64,000 nucleotides of DNA from Shewanella mangrovisoli (GTDB lineage Bacteria; Pseudomonadota; Gammaproteobacteria; Enterobacterales; Shewanellaceae): NCBI RefSeq assembly GCF_019457635.1, contig NZ_CP080412.1, forward strand, positions 1,302,001 through 1,366,000, written 5' to 3'. Made by a program: the position numbers and the translations under genes. Every line of letters starts with the position of its first letter. Position 1 is the stretch's first letter. Below the pieces are notes generated by a model. It was not told where the DNA came from. It worked only from the letters and a program-made list of their open reading frames with translations, and did not search any database. Of the stretch, positions 44,314 to 57,089 are shown piece by piece.

Positions 44314-47016
44314 ATGAAATTTAAAAATTTCAAACAGTTGTCTGTGAGTTTTTTGGCTTTTGTCATACTGGCAGCCTGCGGCTCTGATGACTCCGATGAA
44401 ATGCCAACGGTAACCGTTGCGAGTTCTGTTGCGCTTAAAGAAAACCGAAGCGTCGATATTATTTCGGTCGGCCAGGACGATGGCAGCTCGCTCAGCTATC
44501 TATGGACTCAAGAATCTGGCCCCACGTTAACGCTGGCCAACATCACCAGCGCCATCGTTGGTGTGACCGCACCGATCGTTGATGCTGATGGGACCGCAGT
44601 GCTTCGGGTCACTGTTACTGACAGCGCCAATCAAACTGCCAGTGCCACGGTTTCGGTGCTGGTGGCCAACAATAAGTTACCCACGGTTACAGCCGTCTTT
44701 GAAGGTGTTGTTGAAAAGTCGGCCGTGACCTTAACAGCCTCAGCGACTGATCCGGATGGTAGTATCAGCTCATATCTTTGGACCCAAACCTCTGGCTCCC
44801 CGGTAACTCTGGCCGGTGAAACCACGGCTTCCTTAAGTTTTACGGCGCCAAGTGTTTCGGTTGATACTGACCTAGGCTTCAGTCTGATGGTTACTGACGA
44901 TGATGATGAATCCGCCTCAGTAGTCGGAACTGTCATCGTTACCCCAGTCATGGTGACTTATACCGTCACAGGGAATGTTACTGACGCAGCCTTTGCTAGC
45001 TCCGAGGTCAGCGGCACCGTGGCTGGTACCAGTTTTAGCACCACAACTGACAGCAATGGTGCTTTTAGCCTGCCACTTAAAGCTGACGATGATGAAACCA
45101 ATCTGTTTACCAATCTCATTGTTAAATCAGCCAGCACTGCCGGTTTGGAGTATTACAAGTTTGTCCCCCAGCTGACAGCGGATCCGGTACAGGCGGCTGC
45201 GGTAGGCAAAGTGACCTCCAGAATTCAGGTTTCGCCAACTGATACCAAGGCAGAAACTCTGGCCGATGAGGTCGCCAATACTGTGTCTATCAATGCAGTT
45301 TCAACCGCTTTGTATTCGCTGATAGTCTCAGCTAACAATGGTGAGGTTCCAGCTGATTTAGACCAATTCACTCTGGTTGAAAAATCAGTCAGTCCGGATG
45401 AGTTGATAGAGGCCGCCGCTGTGGTGAAACTGATTACACAGGGGGGCTCGTTTGCCTTGCCGGAAGGGGTCAGTAATGTGCTGGAGTTGCTGACCAATAC
45501 CGAAGCATACAACAGCTACGTGACAGCGGCCGAAACCGCCACGCCAGGTATTATTAGTGCGACCGTCGACGATATCATCGCTGATCCTGAACTGACCCCC
45601 CCGATTGCGCCAGACAGTCTCGCCAGCACCTACTATGAAGTGTATCCAGCGGCGGCAGGCTTTTTGTCCCGCGGCGGTGGCCGATTTGAATTCCACCAGA
45701 ACGGCAGCGGGATTGAAACAACTGGTCGTGTAGAGAAGTTCAGCTGGGCACTCACCGATGGCACCTTAACCCTCACCTATTCCGATCCTATTGGCTCCTA
45801 CAGTTATCCCGCCGTTGAGGAGGGCGTTGCCGGATTAACCATGGCGCAGGTTAACCAGCTGCATAATGCAGGAGTCAACCAGGTGGAGGTGCTGCGTAAA
45901 CCGCAAAGCACCACTATGAAACGGGTAATCGAAGGCGAGAAAACTGACACCTTCCGTATTGTCGCATCGGTAAAAGAAACCATGACGCCGGTGACGTTGG
46001 ATGGCGGTGTGGTGATTTCGACCAGTGGAAAGTTGAATGAGTCCACCACCGATCAGCTGATGCGCAATGGCGATAAACTGAGTGAACTTAAACTCACCGC
46101 CGACGAGGTAGTCAGCGACTGGATTATCGAACATTATTACTACTTTGGTGAGCCAGGACTCGGTTACTCTGATATGTTTGCCGACTTGTTTGAGGTTAGT
46201 GCTGATGGCACAGGTATAGCTAGGGTACTGGAGCGGCCTTTCACCTGGAGCATTAATGAGCATGGCACCTTTATTGCCCGATTTGAAGATGGCAGTAGCG
46301 TGCATATCAGCAAGCTCGACCAGTCAGGCAGCGATATACAGGTATTCAGTGAGTCCTACGATGCAGAGGGTAACTTACTTGCCGCAGATACAGACTATGC
46401 ATTGGAGCTTGAAAACGGTGTGATTGGGACCTTTGACTTGACCAACGCAGAGGGCAAGTACTGGAATACCACTATCAATCAATGGCATAAATCGGCCTGG
46501 GATAACGGTAATTTGTTATGGGATAACGGTTTCGCCTATTTTGGTTGGCAGTTCAATGCCAATGGTGAAGGATATCAGTTGGGCAGTTTCCAATCCTCAC
46601 CACCTGATTTTGCGCCCATATTTAACACTCCCATTAATTGGATAGTAGATACCGAATCGGATGATGTGGCATTCCAGTCAATTTACCGCTGGAAGTGTGG
46701 TGATGTGACCACCGAGGCATGCGCTCGCCGTGATTGGTATGTGCTTAAAGAATTGGAGTTTGGCGTTTTGGGCCCACGTATTTATGTATTTGAATTTGAA
46801 GAACGCAGAAATGACAGCCAGTCGCCTTGGTATGTTGCCCGCGGTTTGGGCCCCAGACTCAATATCTATGAAGAAATAGCCTTTGATTACTGGAACCAAG
46901 CAGCACCAGCTGCATCCAGTCGAGGTATACAGGCCAGCAGGCCTTATGGTGCAGGCGTCACTGGTGTTGCCCGTTTGGTGTTGGAACCAAGCCAAACCCC
47001 GGCACTTGGATTTTAG
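44314..47016 (+). CDS. large surface-type lipoprotein with PKD/Ig-like repeats, function unknown
   Basis: 900 residues from the ATG at 44314, which has AAGGAG 5 bp upstream. The lipobox is LAAC (Cys22) followed by GSDDSDE. Next come two immunoglobulin/PKD-like repeats (about 30-120 and 121-210), each with a SYLWTQ core and a TVTDSANQTAS- or MVTDDDDESAS-type end, then a carboxypeptidase-regulatory-like strand region (YTVTGNVTDAAF, about 212-265). The remaining 600 residues are rich in Trp, Tyr and Gly (FAYFGWQFNANGEG) and I do not recognise them. PKD-like repeats usually serve as spacers or in polysaccharide and protein binding. The gene sits alone between relA and mazG, suggesting acquisition. 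Confidence 0.85.
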   Translation: MKFKNFKQLSVSFLAFVILAACGSDDSDEMPTVTVASSVALKENRSVDIISVGQDDGSSLSYLWTQESGPTLTLANITSAIVGVTAPIVDADGTAVLRVTVTDSANQTASATVSVLVANNKLPTVTAVFEGVVEKSAVTLTASATDPDGSISSYLWTQTSGSPVTLAGETTASLSFTAPSVSVDTDLGFSLMVTDDDDESASVVGTVIVTPVMVTYTVTGNVTDAAFASSEVSGTVAGTSFSTTTDSNGAFSLPLKADDDETNLFTNLIVKSASTAGLEYYKFVPQLTADPVQAAAVGKVTSRIQVSPTDTKAETLADEVANTVSINAVSTALYSLIVSANNGEVPADLDQFTLVEKSVSPDELIEAAAVVKLITQGGSFALPEGVSNVLELLTNTEAYNSYVTAAETATPGIISATVDDIIADPELTPPIAPDSLASTYYEVYPAAAGFLSRGGGRFEFHQNGSGIETTGRVEKFSWALTDGTLTLTYSDPIGSYSYPAVEEGVAGLTMAQVNQLHNAGVNQVEVLRKPQSTTMKRVIEGEKTDTFRIVASVKETMTPVTLDGGVVISTSGKLNESTTDQLMRNGDKLSELKLTADEVVSDWIIEHYYYFGEPGLGYSDMFADLFEVSADGTGIARVLERPFTWSINEHGTFIARFEDGSSVHISKLDQSGSDIQVFSESYDAEGNLLAADTDYALELENGVIGTFDLTNAEGKYWNTTINQWHKSAWDNGNLLWDNGFAYFGWQFNANGEGYQLGSFQSSPPDFAPIFNTPINWIVDTESDDVAFQSIYRWKCGDVTTEACARRDWYVLKELEFGVLGPRIYVFEFEERRNDSQSPWYVARGLGPRLNIYEEIAFDYWNQAAPAASSRGIQASRPYGAGVTGVARLVLEPSQTPALGF

Positions 47017-47111
47017 TATTTGGTGCCCAGGTGACTTGTGTAAAGTTGCCATATAGCTATTTGGGGTGTGTTCGGTTACTGAGTGTTTGGCGACTGAAGG
47101 TGAATAGTTGT

Positions 47112-47147
47112 AAAGAGAAGGTCAGCAATCCAGCTGGCCTTCTCTTT
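47112..47147 (+). terminator. terminator after the large lipoprotein gene
   Basis: A 15-bp stem with one G-U pair (AAAGAGAAGGTCAGC / GCTGGCCTTCTCTTT) and a 6-base loop, then a short T-run, about 95 bp after the stop. Confidence 0.85.
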
Positions 47148-47159
47148 TGGGGATTGCAG

Positions 47160-47482
47160 CCCAGAAGAACACTGAACCTCAAGAATCGTGTTGATGATGT
47201 AACTGAAAATTCTGTCTTAACACATGCTATCGTATTTCCTGCCCATGGGCAGTCTCGCTCTAGTAACGAGCTTCGAAAACAAGGGATATTTGTCTCCGCC
47301 AGTGGCGTGAGCTCCATTTGGTTACTGCATGGCTTAGAGAACTTCAAAAGCGATTAGAAGCCCTCGAAGCCAAAGTCGAGCCAGAAGGGATAATCCTTTC
47401 GGATGAACAAGTTGCCGCCCTTTAGTGTAAACGGCAAGAGGATGAAGCCTATGATGGGCATATCCTCTTCGTTAAAACCTAA
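47160..47482 (+). pseudogene. IS481-type transposase N-terminal fragment, frameshifted and truncated
   Basis: Frame 1 to 47357 reads NLKNRVDDVTE, FPAHGQSRSSNELRKQGIF and VSASGVSSIWLLHGLENF. After a frame change at about 47340 it continues LQKRLEALEAKVEPEGIILS then DEQVAAL, a stop at 47423-47425, and CKRQEDEAYDGH. This matches the helix-turn-helix N-terminus of IS481-family transposases as I recall them, including the ALEAKV..EGI and QVAALE segments. The DDE catalytic part is missing and no terminal repeats are visible. It is a dead relic that marks past transposition between relA and mazG. The family name is from memory. Confidence 0.75.
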
Positions 47483-47629
47483 TACCAGACTCTAAATAGC
47501 AATTTGAGCTTGGCTACTTTATCATTAGCGCTTTATTGCCCTTATTACAGCCTTAGTTGCGACTCAGCTTGAGTGTATTCCTGTTTACGCATCCTGCACC
47601 TGTGTCGACTCTCTTGAAAGGATATCAGC
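47483..47629. other. spacer before mazG
   Basis: About 150 bp without a gene. It presumably holds the mazG promoter; GAAAGGATATC gives mazG a ribosome-binding site. Confidence 0.4.
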
Positions 47630-48508
47630 ATGACTTCCCATATCACGCCTTCTATTACTGAGCTTTCAGCAACATCACTTTCTGCAACCGATGTTGCGCC
47701 GCTATTGAAGATTATGGAGAAGCTTCGCGATCCTAAAACGGGTTGTCCTTGGGATAAGGCGCAGACCTTTCAAACCATAGTGCCTTTTACCCTTGAAGAG
47801 GCCTATGAGGTGGCCGACACGATTGAACGTTTAGCCCTAGACGAGCTGCCAGATGAGCTGGGGGATTTATTATTCCAAGTGGTGTTTTATTGCCAGTTAG
47901 GCAAAGAGCAGGGCAGGTTTGATTTCAGCACTGTCGTCAATAAAATCACCGATAAACTGACCCGCCGTCATCCCCATGTGTTTGGTGAAGCTACGTTTGA
48001 GGCGGATGCCAGTAGTCAGCAGATGAAGGCCAATTGGGAAGCGATCAAAGCTAGCGAGCGTGAAGAAAAGGCATTGGCGGCTGGGGTGACTTCATCAAGC
48101 GAGGTTTCTGTGCTTGATGATATTCCGCGCGCGCAGCCGGCGTTATCGCGTTCAATCAAAATTCAGCAGCGGGTCGCGTGTGTCGGGTTCGATTGGCCTG
48201 AGCTTGAGCCCGTTGTCGCAAAAATCCATGAAGAAATTGATGAAGTACTGGCGGAGGTGAATCAGTCAACGCTCGACCAAGCCAAAGTGCAGGCCGAAAT
48301 GGGCGACTTATTATTTGCAGTGGTGAATTTGGCGCGTCATTTAAAGGTGGACCCAGAACAAGCGCTGCGACAAGCCAATGTTAAATTTGAACGCCGTTTT
48401 AGAGGTGTAGAGGCATTTGCGAGACAAAATAATAAAGCATTAGAAGAACATAGCTTAGAAGAGTTAGATGCCTACTGGGATAAGGTTAAACAGGGCGAGC
48501 CAAGATAA
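47630..48508 (+). CDS. mazG: nucleoside triphosphate pyrophosphohydrolase MazG
   Basis: 292 residues with two MazG domains. The first has CPWDKAQTFQTIVPFTLEEA and an EExxE..ELGD pattern (EEAYEVADTI, DELGDLLFQV); the second has EEIDEVLAE and AEMGDLLFAVVNLAR. It hydrolyses nucleoside triphosphates to monophosphates, cleaning damaged nucleotides and tempering (p)ppGpp-related stress in E. coli. In E. coli it directly follows relA and mazEF; here a 3.8-kb stretch separates it from relA. An AAGGATA element precedes the ATG. It is about 30 residues longer than the E. coli protein owing to an N-terminal Ser/Thr-rich extension and a middle insert. Confidence 0.95.
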   Translation: MTSHITPSITELSATSLSATDVAPLLKIMEKLRDPKTGCPWDKAQTFQTIVPFTLEEAYEVADTIERLALDELPDELGDLLFQVVFYCQLGKEQGRFDFSTVVNKITDKLTRRHPHVFGEATFEADASSQQMKANWEAIKASEREEKALAAGVTSSSEVSVLDDIPRAQPALSRSIKIQQRVACVGFDWPELEPVVAKIHEEIDEVLAEVNQSTLDQAKVQAEMGDLLFAVVNLARHLKVDPEQALRQANVKFERRFRGVEAFARQNNKALEEHSLEELDAYWDKVKQGEPR

Positions 48509-48576
48509 AGGGCAAATTATCCGGATTGGTGTTTGTCGAACGGCAACACCTTTGGTATACTACTGCCCCGTCCTAG

Positions 48577-50265
<1,689 letters not shown>

Positions 50266-50270
50266 ATTTT

Positions 50271-50302
50271 AAGGCCGGACCCGCGACAGTGGGCCCGGCC
50301 TT
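50271..50302 (+). terminator. terminator after pyrG
   Basis: A GC-rich 12-bp hairpin with one mismatch (AAGGCCGGACCC / GGGCCCGGCCTT), an 8-base loop, then TTGTT, 5 bp after the pyrG stop. Confidence 0.85.
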
Positions 50303-50466
50303 TTGTTACACTCAGGCCGCGTAATCATGAGTCAAAACTCATACCCATGTGTATAAACGACATGCGTATAGACGGAAATAGTAAACGGAATTTAAAGATT
50401 TTGGTCGTACTCTACATCTGTTAATTCCCATTGGTATTGGTTTTTTCTTTTCTCTTTTAAACTTAA

Positions 50467-51774
<1,308 letters not shown>

Positions 51775-51790
51775 TTTAGTCGTCTGATGT

Positions 51791-51818
51791 AAAAAGGCCA
51801 CCACTTGGTGGCCTTTTT
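51791..51818 (+). terminator. terminator after eno
   Basis: A 13-bp inverted repeat AAAAAGGCCACCA/TGGTGGCCTTTTT with further T's, 16 bp after the eno stop. Confidence 0.92.
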
Positions 51819-51874
51819 TGTTGTACTATCTGCAGTATATTTTTTTAATTCAAGATACTGACGCTAATTCCTCC

Positions 51875-52174
51875 ATGAAATTCTTTGTCATTGCACTCAT
51901 AGTGCTTCTCGGTTTGCTGCAATATCGGCTGTGGTCGGGCGATAACAGCCTGCCCGAATACTTTGTTCTGCAAAAACAGATCGCGGCTCAGCAAGAAGGT
52001 AATGCAAAACTCAATGAGCGTAATCAAGTGCTTAAAGAGGAAATTATCGACCTTAAGAGTGGTACCGAAGCGATTGAAGAACGGGCGCGTAACGAGCTAG
52101 GCATGGTGAAAGAAGGCGAGACCTTCTATCGCGTGGTGGGCGGTGACCGTTCAGTATCGAGTCCCTCGCAGTAA
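51875..52174 (+). CDS. ftsB: cell division protein FtsB
   Basis: 99 residues: a membrane helix at the start (MKFFVIALIVLLGLLQYRLW) and a periplasmic coiled coil (about 25-75) ending ERARNELGMVKEGETFYRVV. It bridges FtsL and FtsQ in the divisome. The frame is open upstream to 51818, but the family start and length fit 51875. It lies between eno and ispD, as in E. coli; ispD begins 10 bp on. Confidence 0.95.
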   Translation: MKFFVIALIVLLGLLQYRLWSGDNSLPEYFVLQKQIAAQQEGNAKLNERNQVLKEEIIDLKSGTEAIEERARNELGMVKEGETFYRVVGGDRSVSSPSQ

Positions 52175-52184
52175 CGGAGCGCCT

Positions 52185-52934
52185 ATGGATACCGTATTAG
52201 AGGCCGCGCCGCAGGTCGAAACCCAAGTTGCAGTTCAAATTGATCCTTTCTCGCACCATGTGGTGGCGATTGTCCCCGCCGCGGGGATTGGTAGCCGTAT
52301 GGGCGCGGGCAAACCAAAGCAATATTTAACCTTGCTGGGGCAAAGCATTCTGGCCCATACCTTAGACAAGTTATTGTCCCATCCGCAAATTAACCAAGTG
52401 ATTGTGGCGCTGCATCCTGAGGATACTGAGTTTGCCGCGTTGCCGCAGGCTAAGCATCCCAAGCTGGTGACTGTCATTGGCGGCTCTGAGCGCGCCGACT
52501 CGGTACTGGCGGCACTTGATAAGGCGCCAGACAATGGTTGGGCTTTAGTTCACGATGCGGCCAGACCCTGCCTGACGGCGCAAGACATAGATAAATTGCT
52601 AGCATCGCGGGTGCACTTTCCCCAAGGGGCGATTTTAGCCATGCCTGTGCGGGATACCATGAAGCGCGCCAATAGCTTAGGTGAAATCAGTTCGACCGTT
52701 TGCCGCGATAATCTCTGGCATGCGTTGACGCCGCAGTTATTCCCAACCTCCTTGTTGCGATTACATTTAAAAGCCGCGCTTGCCGCGGGGGCTGTCGTGA
52801 CCGATGAGGCCTCGGCGATGGAGTGGGCGGGTATTTCCCCTGGTTTGGTCGCCGGGCGGGCGGATAACATTAAAGTCACCCATCCCGATGATTTGGAGTT
52901 GGCAGAGCTTTTTTTACTGCGCGCGAATGCTTGA
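52185..52934 (+). CDS. ispD: 2-C-methyl-D-erythritol 4-phosphate cytidylyltransferase
   Basis: 249 residues from the ATG at 52185, preceded by CGGAG. The nucleotide-binding loop is VPAAGIGSRMGAGKPKQYL; VHDAARPC and the TDEASAMEW segment are also conserved. It attaches CMP to methylerythritol 4-phosphate in the non-mevalonate isoprenoid route. A non-conserved N-terminal extension of about 20 residues precedes the domain. ispF follows 51 bp downstream, the usual pairing. Confidence 0.96.
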   Translation: MDTVLEAAPQVETQVAVQIDPFSHHVVAIVPAAGIGSRMGAGKPKQYLTLLGQSILAHTLDKLLSHPQINQVIVALHPEDTEFAALPQAKHPKLVTVIGGSERADSVLAALDKAPDNGWALVHDAARPCLTAQDIDKLLASRVHFPQGAILAMPVRDTMKRANSLGEISSTVCRDNLWHALTPQLFPTSLLRLHLKAALAAGAVVTDEASAMEWAGISPGLVAGRADNIKVTHPDDLELAELFLLRANA

Positions 52935-52985
52935 AGCCAAGCAGAGTGAATTGCGTAATCTATTAAATACGTTAGGAAATAAGTA

Positions 52986-53465
52986 ATGAAAATCCGAATC
53001 GGCCATGGTTTTGATGTCCATAAATTTGGTGAAGCGCGCCCGTTAATTTTATGTGGGGTCGAAGTCCCTTACGAAACTGGGTTGGTGGCTCATTCCGACG
53101 GTGATGTGGTGTTGCATGCCATCTCCGATGCCATTCTAGGGGCGATGGCCCTTGGGGATATTGGTAAACATTTCCCCGATACCGATGCCGCCTATAAGGG
53201 CGCCGATAGTCGCGTCTTGTTGCGCCACTGCTATGCATTAGCGCGGGCGAAGGGATTTGAGCTGGGTAATCTGGATGTCACTATCATTGCCCAGGCGCCT
53301 AAGATGGCGCCGCATATCGAGGATATGCGCCTAGTGCTGGCGGCCGATCTTAATGCTGACATTGCCGATATCAACGTTAAGGCCACCACCACCGAAAAAC
53401 TCGGGTTTACCGGCCGCAAAGAAGGCATTGCGGTCGAAGCCGTTGTATTACTCAGCCGCCAATAG
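52986..53465 (+). CDS. ispF: 2-C-methyl-D-erythritol 2,4-cyclodiphosphate synthase
   Basis: 159 residues. [11 protein letters not shown] holds the zinc-binding Asp/His pair; [20 protein letters not shown] and the C-terminal [16 protein letters not shown] are diagnostic. It forms a trimer and makes the cyclic diphosphate intermediate of isoprenoid synthesis. It lies between ispD and truD, as in E. coli. Confidence 0.97.
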   Translation: MKIRIGHGFDVHKFGEARPLILCGVEVPYETGLVAHSDGDVVLHAISDAILGAMALGDIGKHFPDTDAAYKGADSRVLLRHCYALARAKGFELGNLDVTIIAQAPKMAPHIEDMRLVLAADLNADIADINVKATTTEKLGFTGRKEGIAVEAVVLLSRQ

Positions 53466-53494
53466 CCTGAAACTTTAAGAGATAAGAAAGACCC

Positions 53495-54637
53495 ATGAGC
53501 GAACTACATTACCTGTACGGCAAACCGACGGCCACCGCCGATTTAAGAACCGTTAACAGCGACTTTATCGTGAAAGAGATTTTGCCTTTTAGCCCGTCGG
53601 GCGAGGGCGAGCATCATTTAGTCCACATTCGTAAGGATGGGCTGAATACGGTGCAAGTGGCTGAAATGCTGGCCAAGTTCGCTAAGGTTCATCCCAAAGA
53701 AGTGACCTATGCAGGACAAAAAGATAAAAATGCCATCACAGAACAGTGGTTTGGCATTCGTATCCCAGGTAAAGAAACCCCGGCGTGGAGCGAGCTTAAC
53801 AGCGAGCGCTTAACCATTTTATCCAGCAATCGCCACAGCAAAAAACTGCGTATTGGCGCGCTCTTGGGCAACCGTTTTATTCTTACCCTGCGCAATGTCA
53901 CAAACGTGGAAGACATTATCAGCCGCATCGAAAAAGTTAGCCAAATTGGTGTGCCTAACTATTTTGGTGAGCAGCGTTTCGGCCACGATGGTAAAAACCT
54001 GGTGATGGGACGGCAAATGCTGGCGGGTAAAAAGGTGAAAGACCGTAATAAGCGCAGCATGTATCTGTCTGCGGTGCGCTCCAATCTGTTCAATACCGTC
54101 GTCTCCTATCGTTTGGCGAATCATGGCACTAAACCCTTAGCGGGGGATTGCGTGATGCTGGCGGGCAGTAAGAGCTTTTTCGTCACGCCAGAATGGGACT
54201 TAGTGGTATTAAAACGCTTGATTGAGAAGGATATTCAGCTTTCTGCGCCACTCTGGGGCCGCGGGAAAATGCTGCCGCAGGGCGAAGCCGCCGAGATTGA
54301 AACCCTCGCCATGGCAGAGCTGAGCGAAGATTGCTACGGCCTTGAGCACGCGGGGCTTGAGCAGGAGCGCCGTCCATTGCTGCTTGAACCTCAAGGCCTT
54401 AAATACGAGCAAACCGTGGATGGATTAGTGCTCGAATTTATCTTACCAGCGGGTAGCTTTGCGACATCGCTGTTAAGAGAGCTGGTTGATTATCAAGATG
54501 TGAAAGAGCTGCAATGGCAAGCGACAGTCTCATCTGATGCGAATGCTCCTGAAGCTAATACTGTAACAGGGAGTCAGACGGAAGCGCTCGATACACCAGA
54601 GACCAGTGCGCCAGAGCATGATGAGTCCGCTTTATGA
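53495..54637 (+). CDS. truD: tRNA pseudouridine(13) synthase TruD
   Basis: 380 residues. The catalytic Asp lies in [14 protein letters not shown] (about 70-84), and [17 protein letters not shown] is the second conserved block. It makes pseudouridine 13 in tRNA-Glu. The last 35 residues (rich in Ala, Glu, Thr and Ser) extend past the core and look disordered. The gene overlaps surE by four bases (ATGA), so the two are coupled. Confidence 0.96.
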   Translation: MSELHYLYGKPTATADLRTVNSDFIVKEILPFSPSGEGEHHLVHIRKDGLNTVQVAEMLAKFAKVHPKEVTYAGQKDKNAITEQWFGIRIPGKETPAWSELNSERLTILSSNRHSKKLRIGALLGNRFILTLRNVTNVEDIISRIEKVSQIGVPNYFGEQRFGHDGKNLVMGRQMLAGKKVKDRNKRSMYLSAVRSNLFNTVVSYRLANHGTKPLAGDCVMLAGSKSFFVTPEWDLVVLKRLIEKDIQLSAPLWGRGKMLPQGEAAEIETLAMAELSEDCYGLEHAGLEQERRPLLLEPQGLKYEQTVDGLVLEFILPAGSFATSLLRELVDYQDVKELQWQATVSSDANAPEANTVTGSQTEALDTPETSAPEHDESAL

Positions 54638-55383
54638 TCCGCATCCTAGTCAGTAATGATGATGGTGTGAATGCGCCGGGGATCAAAGCCTTAACCGAGG
54701 CGCTCGCCGAAATCGCCACTGTGATGACGGTCGCGCCCGATCGTAATTGTTCCGGCGCAAGTAACTCTTTAACCTTGACTAACCCATTAAGAATTAATAG
54801 GTTAGATAATGGTTATATTTCGGTTCACGGTACACCTACGGATTGCGTTCACTTAGCCATACGTGAGCTGTGTGATGGTGAGCCGGATATGGTGGTATCG
54901 GGTATCAATGCTGGCGCGAATATGGGGGATGACACTTTATATTCGGGTACAGTAGCGGCGGCGATGGAGGGGCGTTTTTTAGGTTTCCCCGCCGTTGCGA
55001 TTTCGCTTAATGGTAAGGCATTAAAGCATTATCACACCGCGGCAGTGTATGCGCGGCGAATTGTGCAGGGGCTGTTAGCGCATCCGATTGCGAGCGATCA
55101 GATCCTCAATATCAATGTGCCCGATTTACCGCTCGATGAGATTAAAGGGATCAGGGTGACGCGCTTGGGTGCACGGCATAAGGCCGAAGGCATAGTGCGA
55201 ACGCAGGATCCTGCGGGAAAAGAGATTTTTTGGCTTGGCCCACCGGGTGTAGAACAAGATGCGAGTGAAGGAACGGACTTCCATGCGGTAGCCCATGGTT
55301 ATGTGTCGATCACTCCCTTAACCGTGGACTTGACCGCGTATAGACAATTATCGGTATTGCAAGATTGGGTAGATAAAATATGA
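54634..55383 (+). CDS. surE: 5'/3'-nucleotidase SurE
   Basis: 249 residues. The metal site is [13 protein letters not shown] at the start, followed by [13 protein letters not shown] and [13 protein letters not shown]. SurE removes phosphate from nucleoside monophosphates and short polyphosphate and is tied to stationary-phase survival. It overlaps truD upstream and pcm downstream by four bases each, giving a tight truD-surE-pcm unit ahead of nlpD-rpoS. Confidence 0.97.
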   Translation: MIRILVSNDDGVNAPGIKALTEALAEIATVMTVAPDRNCSGASNSLTLTNPLRINRLDNGYISVHGTPTDCVHLAIRELCDGEPDMVVSGINAGANMGDDTLYSGTVAAAMEGRFLGFPAVAISLNGKALKHYHTAAVYARRIVQGLLAHPIASDQILNINVPDLPLDEIKGIRVTRLGARHKAEGIVRTQDPAGKEIFWLGPPGVEQDASEGTDFHAVAHGYVSITPLTVDLTAYRQLSVLQDWVDKI

Positions 55384-56015
55384 CTCGAGTTGCCTTAACA
55401 TCGGCGGTGAATTTAGCTAAAAAGCTTCAGGAGGCGGGGATCCGCCATCCAGCCGTTCTTAAGGCAATATCCCATACCCCGCGCGAGTTGTTTCTTGATA
55501 ATGCGCTGGCCCATAAAGCCTACGAAAATACCGCCTTGCCCATAGGCCAAGGACAAACCATTTCTCAGCCTTATATCGTCGCGCGTATGACAGAGTTACT
55601 GCTCCAACATCAGCCGCAAAAGGTACTTGAGGTGGGAACGGGCTCAGGCTACCAAGCGGCAATCCTCGCGCAATTAGTGCCAGAACTGTGCACCATTGAG
55701 CGTATCAAAGGGTTACAGATCCAAGCGAGGCAAAGATTAAAACGACTCGATCTGCATAATGTGTCATTCAAATATGGCGATGGCTGGCAGGGCTGGCCGA
55801 ATCGCAGCCCCTTTGATGGCATTATGGTCACGGCGGCAGCGGCCAAGGTTCCCGAAGCCTTATTGTCCCAGCTAGCCGAAGGCGGCGTATTAATTATCCC
55901 CGTTGGTGAAGAGACGCAGCAATTGATGCGCTTTACCCGCCGCTCGGACCGTTTTAGTTCCGAAGTGATAGAAACTGTCAAATTTGTTCCCTTGGTCAAT
56001 GGCGAGCTCGCTTAA
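55380..56015 (+). CDS. pcm: protein-L-isoaspartate O-methyltransferase
   Basis: 211 residues. The family start [31 protein letters not shown] and the SAM-binding [16 protein letters not shown] are all present. It repairs isoaspartate damage in aged proteins using S-adenosylmethionine. It overlaps surE by four bases and precedes nlpD by about 100 bp, the usual arrangement. Confidence 0.97.
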   Translation: MTRVALTSAVNLAKKLQEAGIRHPAVLKAISHTPRELFLDNALAHKAYENTALPIGQGQTISQPYIVARMTELLLQHQPQKVLEVGTGSGYQAAILAQLVPELCTIERIKGLQIQARQRLKRLDLHNVSFKYGDGWQGWPNRSPFDGIMVTAAAAKVPEALLSQLAEGGVLIIPVGEETQQLMRFTRRSDRFSSEVIETVKFVPLVNGELA

Positions 56016-56112
56016 GTTATGCGCTTAAGTTTTTGGCTTTAGGTCACTTCGTTAAATACTTGACCTTTATAATTAGGTAAAACAGTAAGATAGCCCTAAA
56101 GAGGAGTTTTTA

Positions 56113-57009
56113 TTGTTGAATGCGGGTTTACTCTTAAACCTCAGTTTAGTGTTGTTGCTTGCGGGCTGTAGCTTTCAGGCGAGTCGCCCCGCACCTGTCG
56201 AAAGTCTCTCCCACAGTTATTCCAAACATAACAAAGGCCACATTAAATCTAATTCATATAAAGTTAAGAAAGGTGACACCCTTTATTCGATATCTTGGGC
56301 TGCGGGTAAAGATTTCGCCGAAATTGCCAAAATTAATCAATTAGATAAATCGTATACCATCTACCCTGGACAGATTTTATATTTAACGAATGATCGCGGG
56401 CAAAATGGCAAAGGCTCTACAACTTTAGGTGGAAGTAATTCAGCGTCTAAAGGGCAAAATAAAGCTAATTCTGTTGATAAACAATCAGCTAGTAACAATT
56501 CTTCCGCTAAAAACTTGTCAAGTGAACAGCAGAAAAAAACACTTGATCAGAAAGCCAAGCCTGCGTATTCTGCAACAAGCTCTCAACAAAATGTTAACCC
56601 TTCGATCGTCGCCCCTACATCAACACTGCCAGACAGTGTGAGTCAGTGGCAATGGCCAGTAAGAGGTAAATTGATTGGGACATACTCTGCCAATGAGCAG
56701 GGAAATAAAGGAATTAAGATCGCAGGAAAACGCGGAGATATCATCAAAGCCGCTGCAGATGGGCGGGTGGTATACGCAGGTAGTGCTCTTAGGGGTTACG
56801 GTAATTTAGTGATTATTAAACATAGTGACGATTACCTTAGTGCCTATGCTCATGCAGATCAGATCTTAGTCGAAGAAAAGCAACATGTCCTCGCTGGACA
56901 GACAGTTGCAAAAATGGGCAGTACAGGTACCAATCAGGTAATGCTTCGCTTCGAGATCCGTTACCACGGTCAGTCTGTTAACCCACTTAACTATTTACCT
57001 AAGCAATGA
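56113..57009 (+). CDS. nlpD: murein hydrolase activator NlpD (lipoprotein)
   Basis: 298 residues, starting at TTG 56113, which has a strong GAGGAG 6 bp upstream; no ATG gives a complete signal. Lipobox LLLAGC, then a LysM domain (about 49-93, YKVKKGDTLYSISWAAGK, YTIYPGQILYL), a Ser/Asn/Gln-rich linker (about 95-175) and an M23/LytM domain (about 185-295). The LytM zinc motif is degenerate, as expected for an activator of AmiC rather than an enzyme. In E. coli the main rpoS promoter lies inside nlpD; the same is likely here. Confidence 0.94.
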   Translation: MLNAGLLLNLSLVLLLAGCSFQASRPAPVESLSHSYSKHNKGHIKSNSYKVKKGDTLYSISWAAGKDFAEIAKINQLDKSYTIYPGQILYLTNDRGQNGKGSTTLGGSNSASKGQNKANSVDKQSASNNSSAKNLSSEQQKKTLDQKAKPAYSATSSQQNVNPSIVAPTSTLPDSVSQWQWPVRGKLIGTYSANEQGNKGIKIAGKRGDIIKAAADGRVVYAGSALRGYGNLVIIKHSDDYLSAYAHADQILVEEKQHVLAGQTVAKMGSTGTNQVMLRFEIRYHGQSVNPLNYLPKQ

Positions 57010-57089
57010 TTGTTTAGGGCCTTGTTGGCATGGAGGATAAAAAATTGCAGTAATTCAAGCAGTTTACATTAGGTTTGGGAGATTTGATC

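Noticed and set aside
47031..47357. A 108-codon frame that could be called a small hypothetical gene
   Set aside because: Its second half reads as the N-terminus of an IS481-type transposase that continues in another frame, and its first half runs through the lipoprotein terminator. It is part of the pseudogene.
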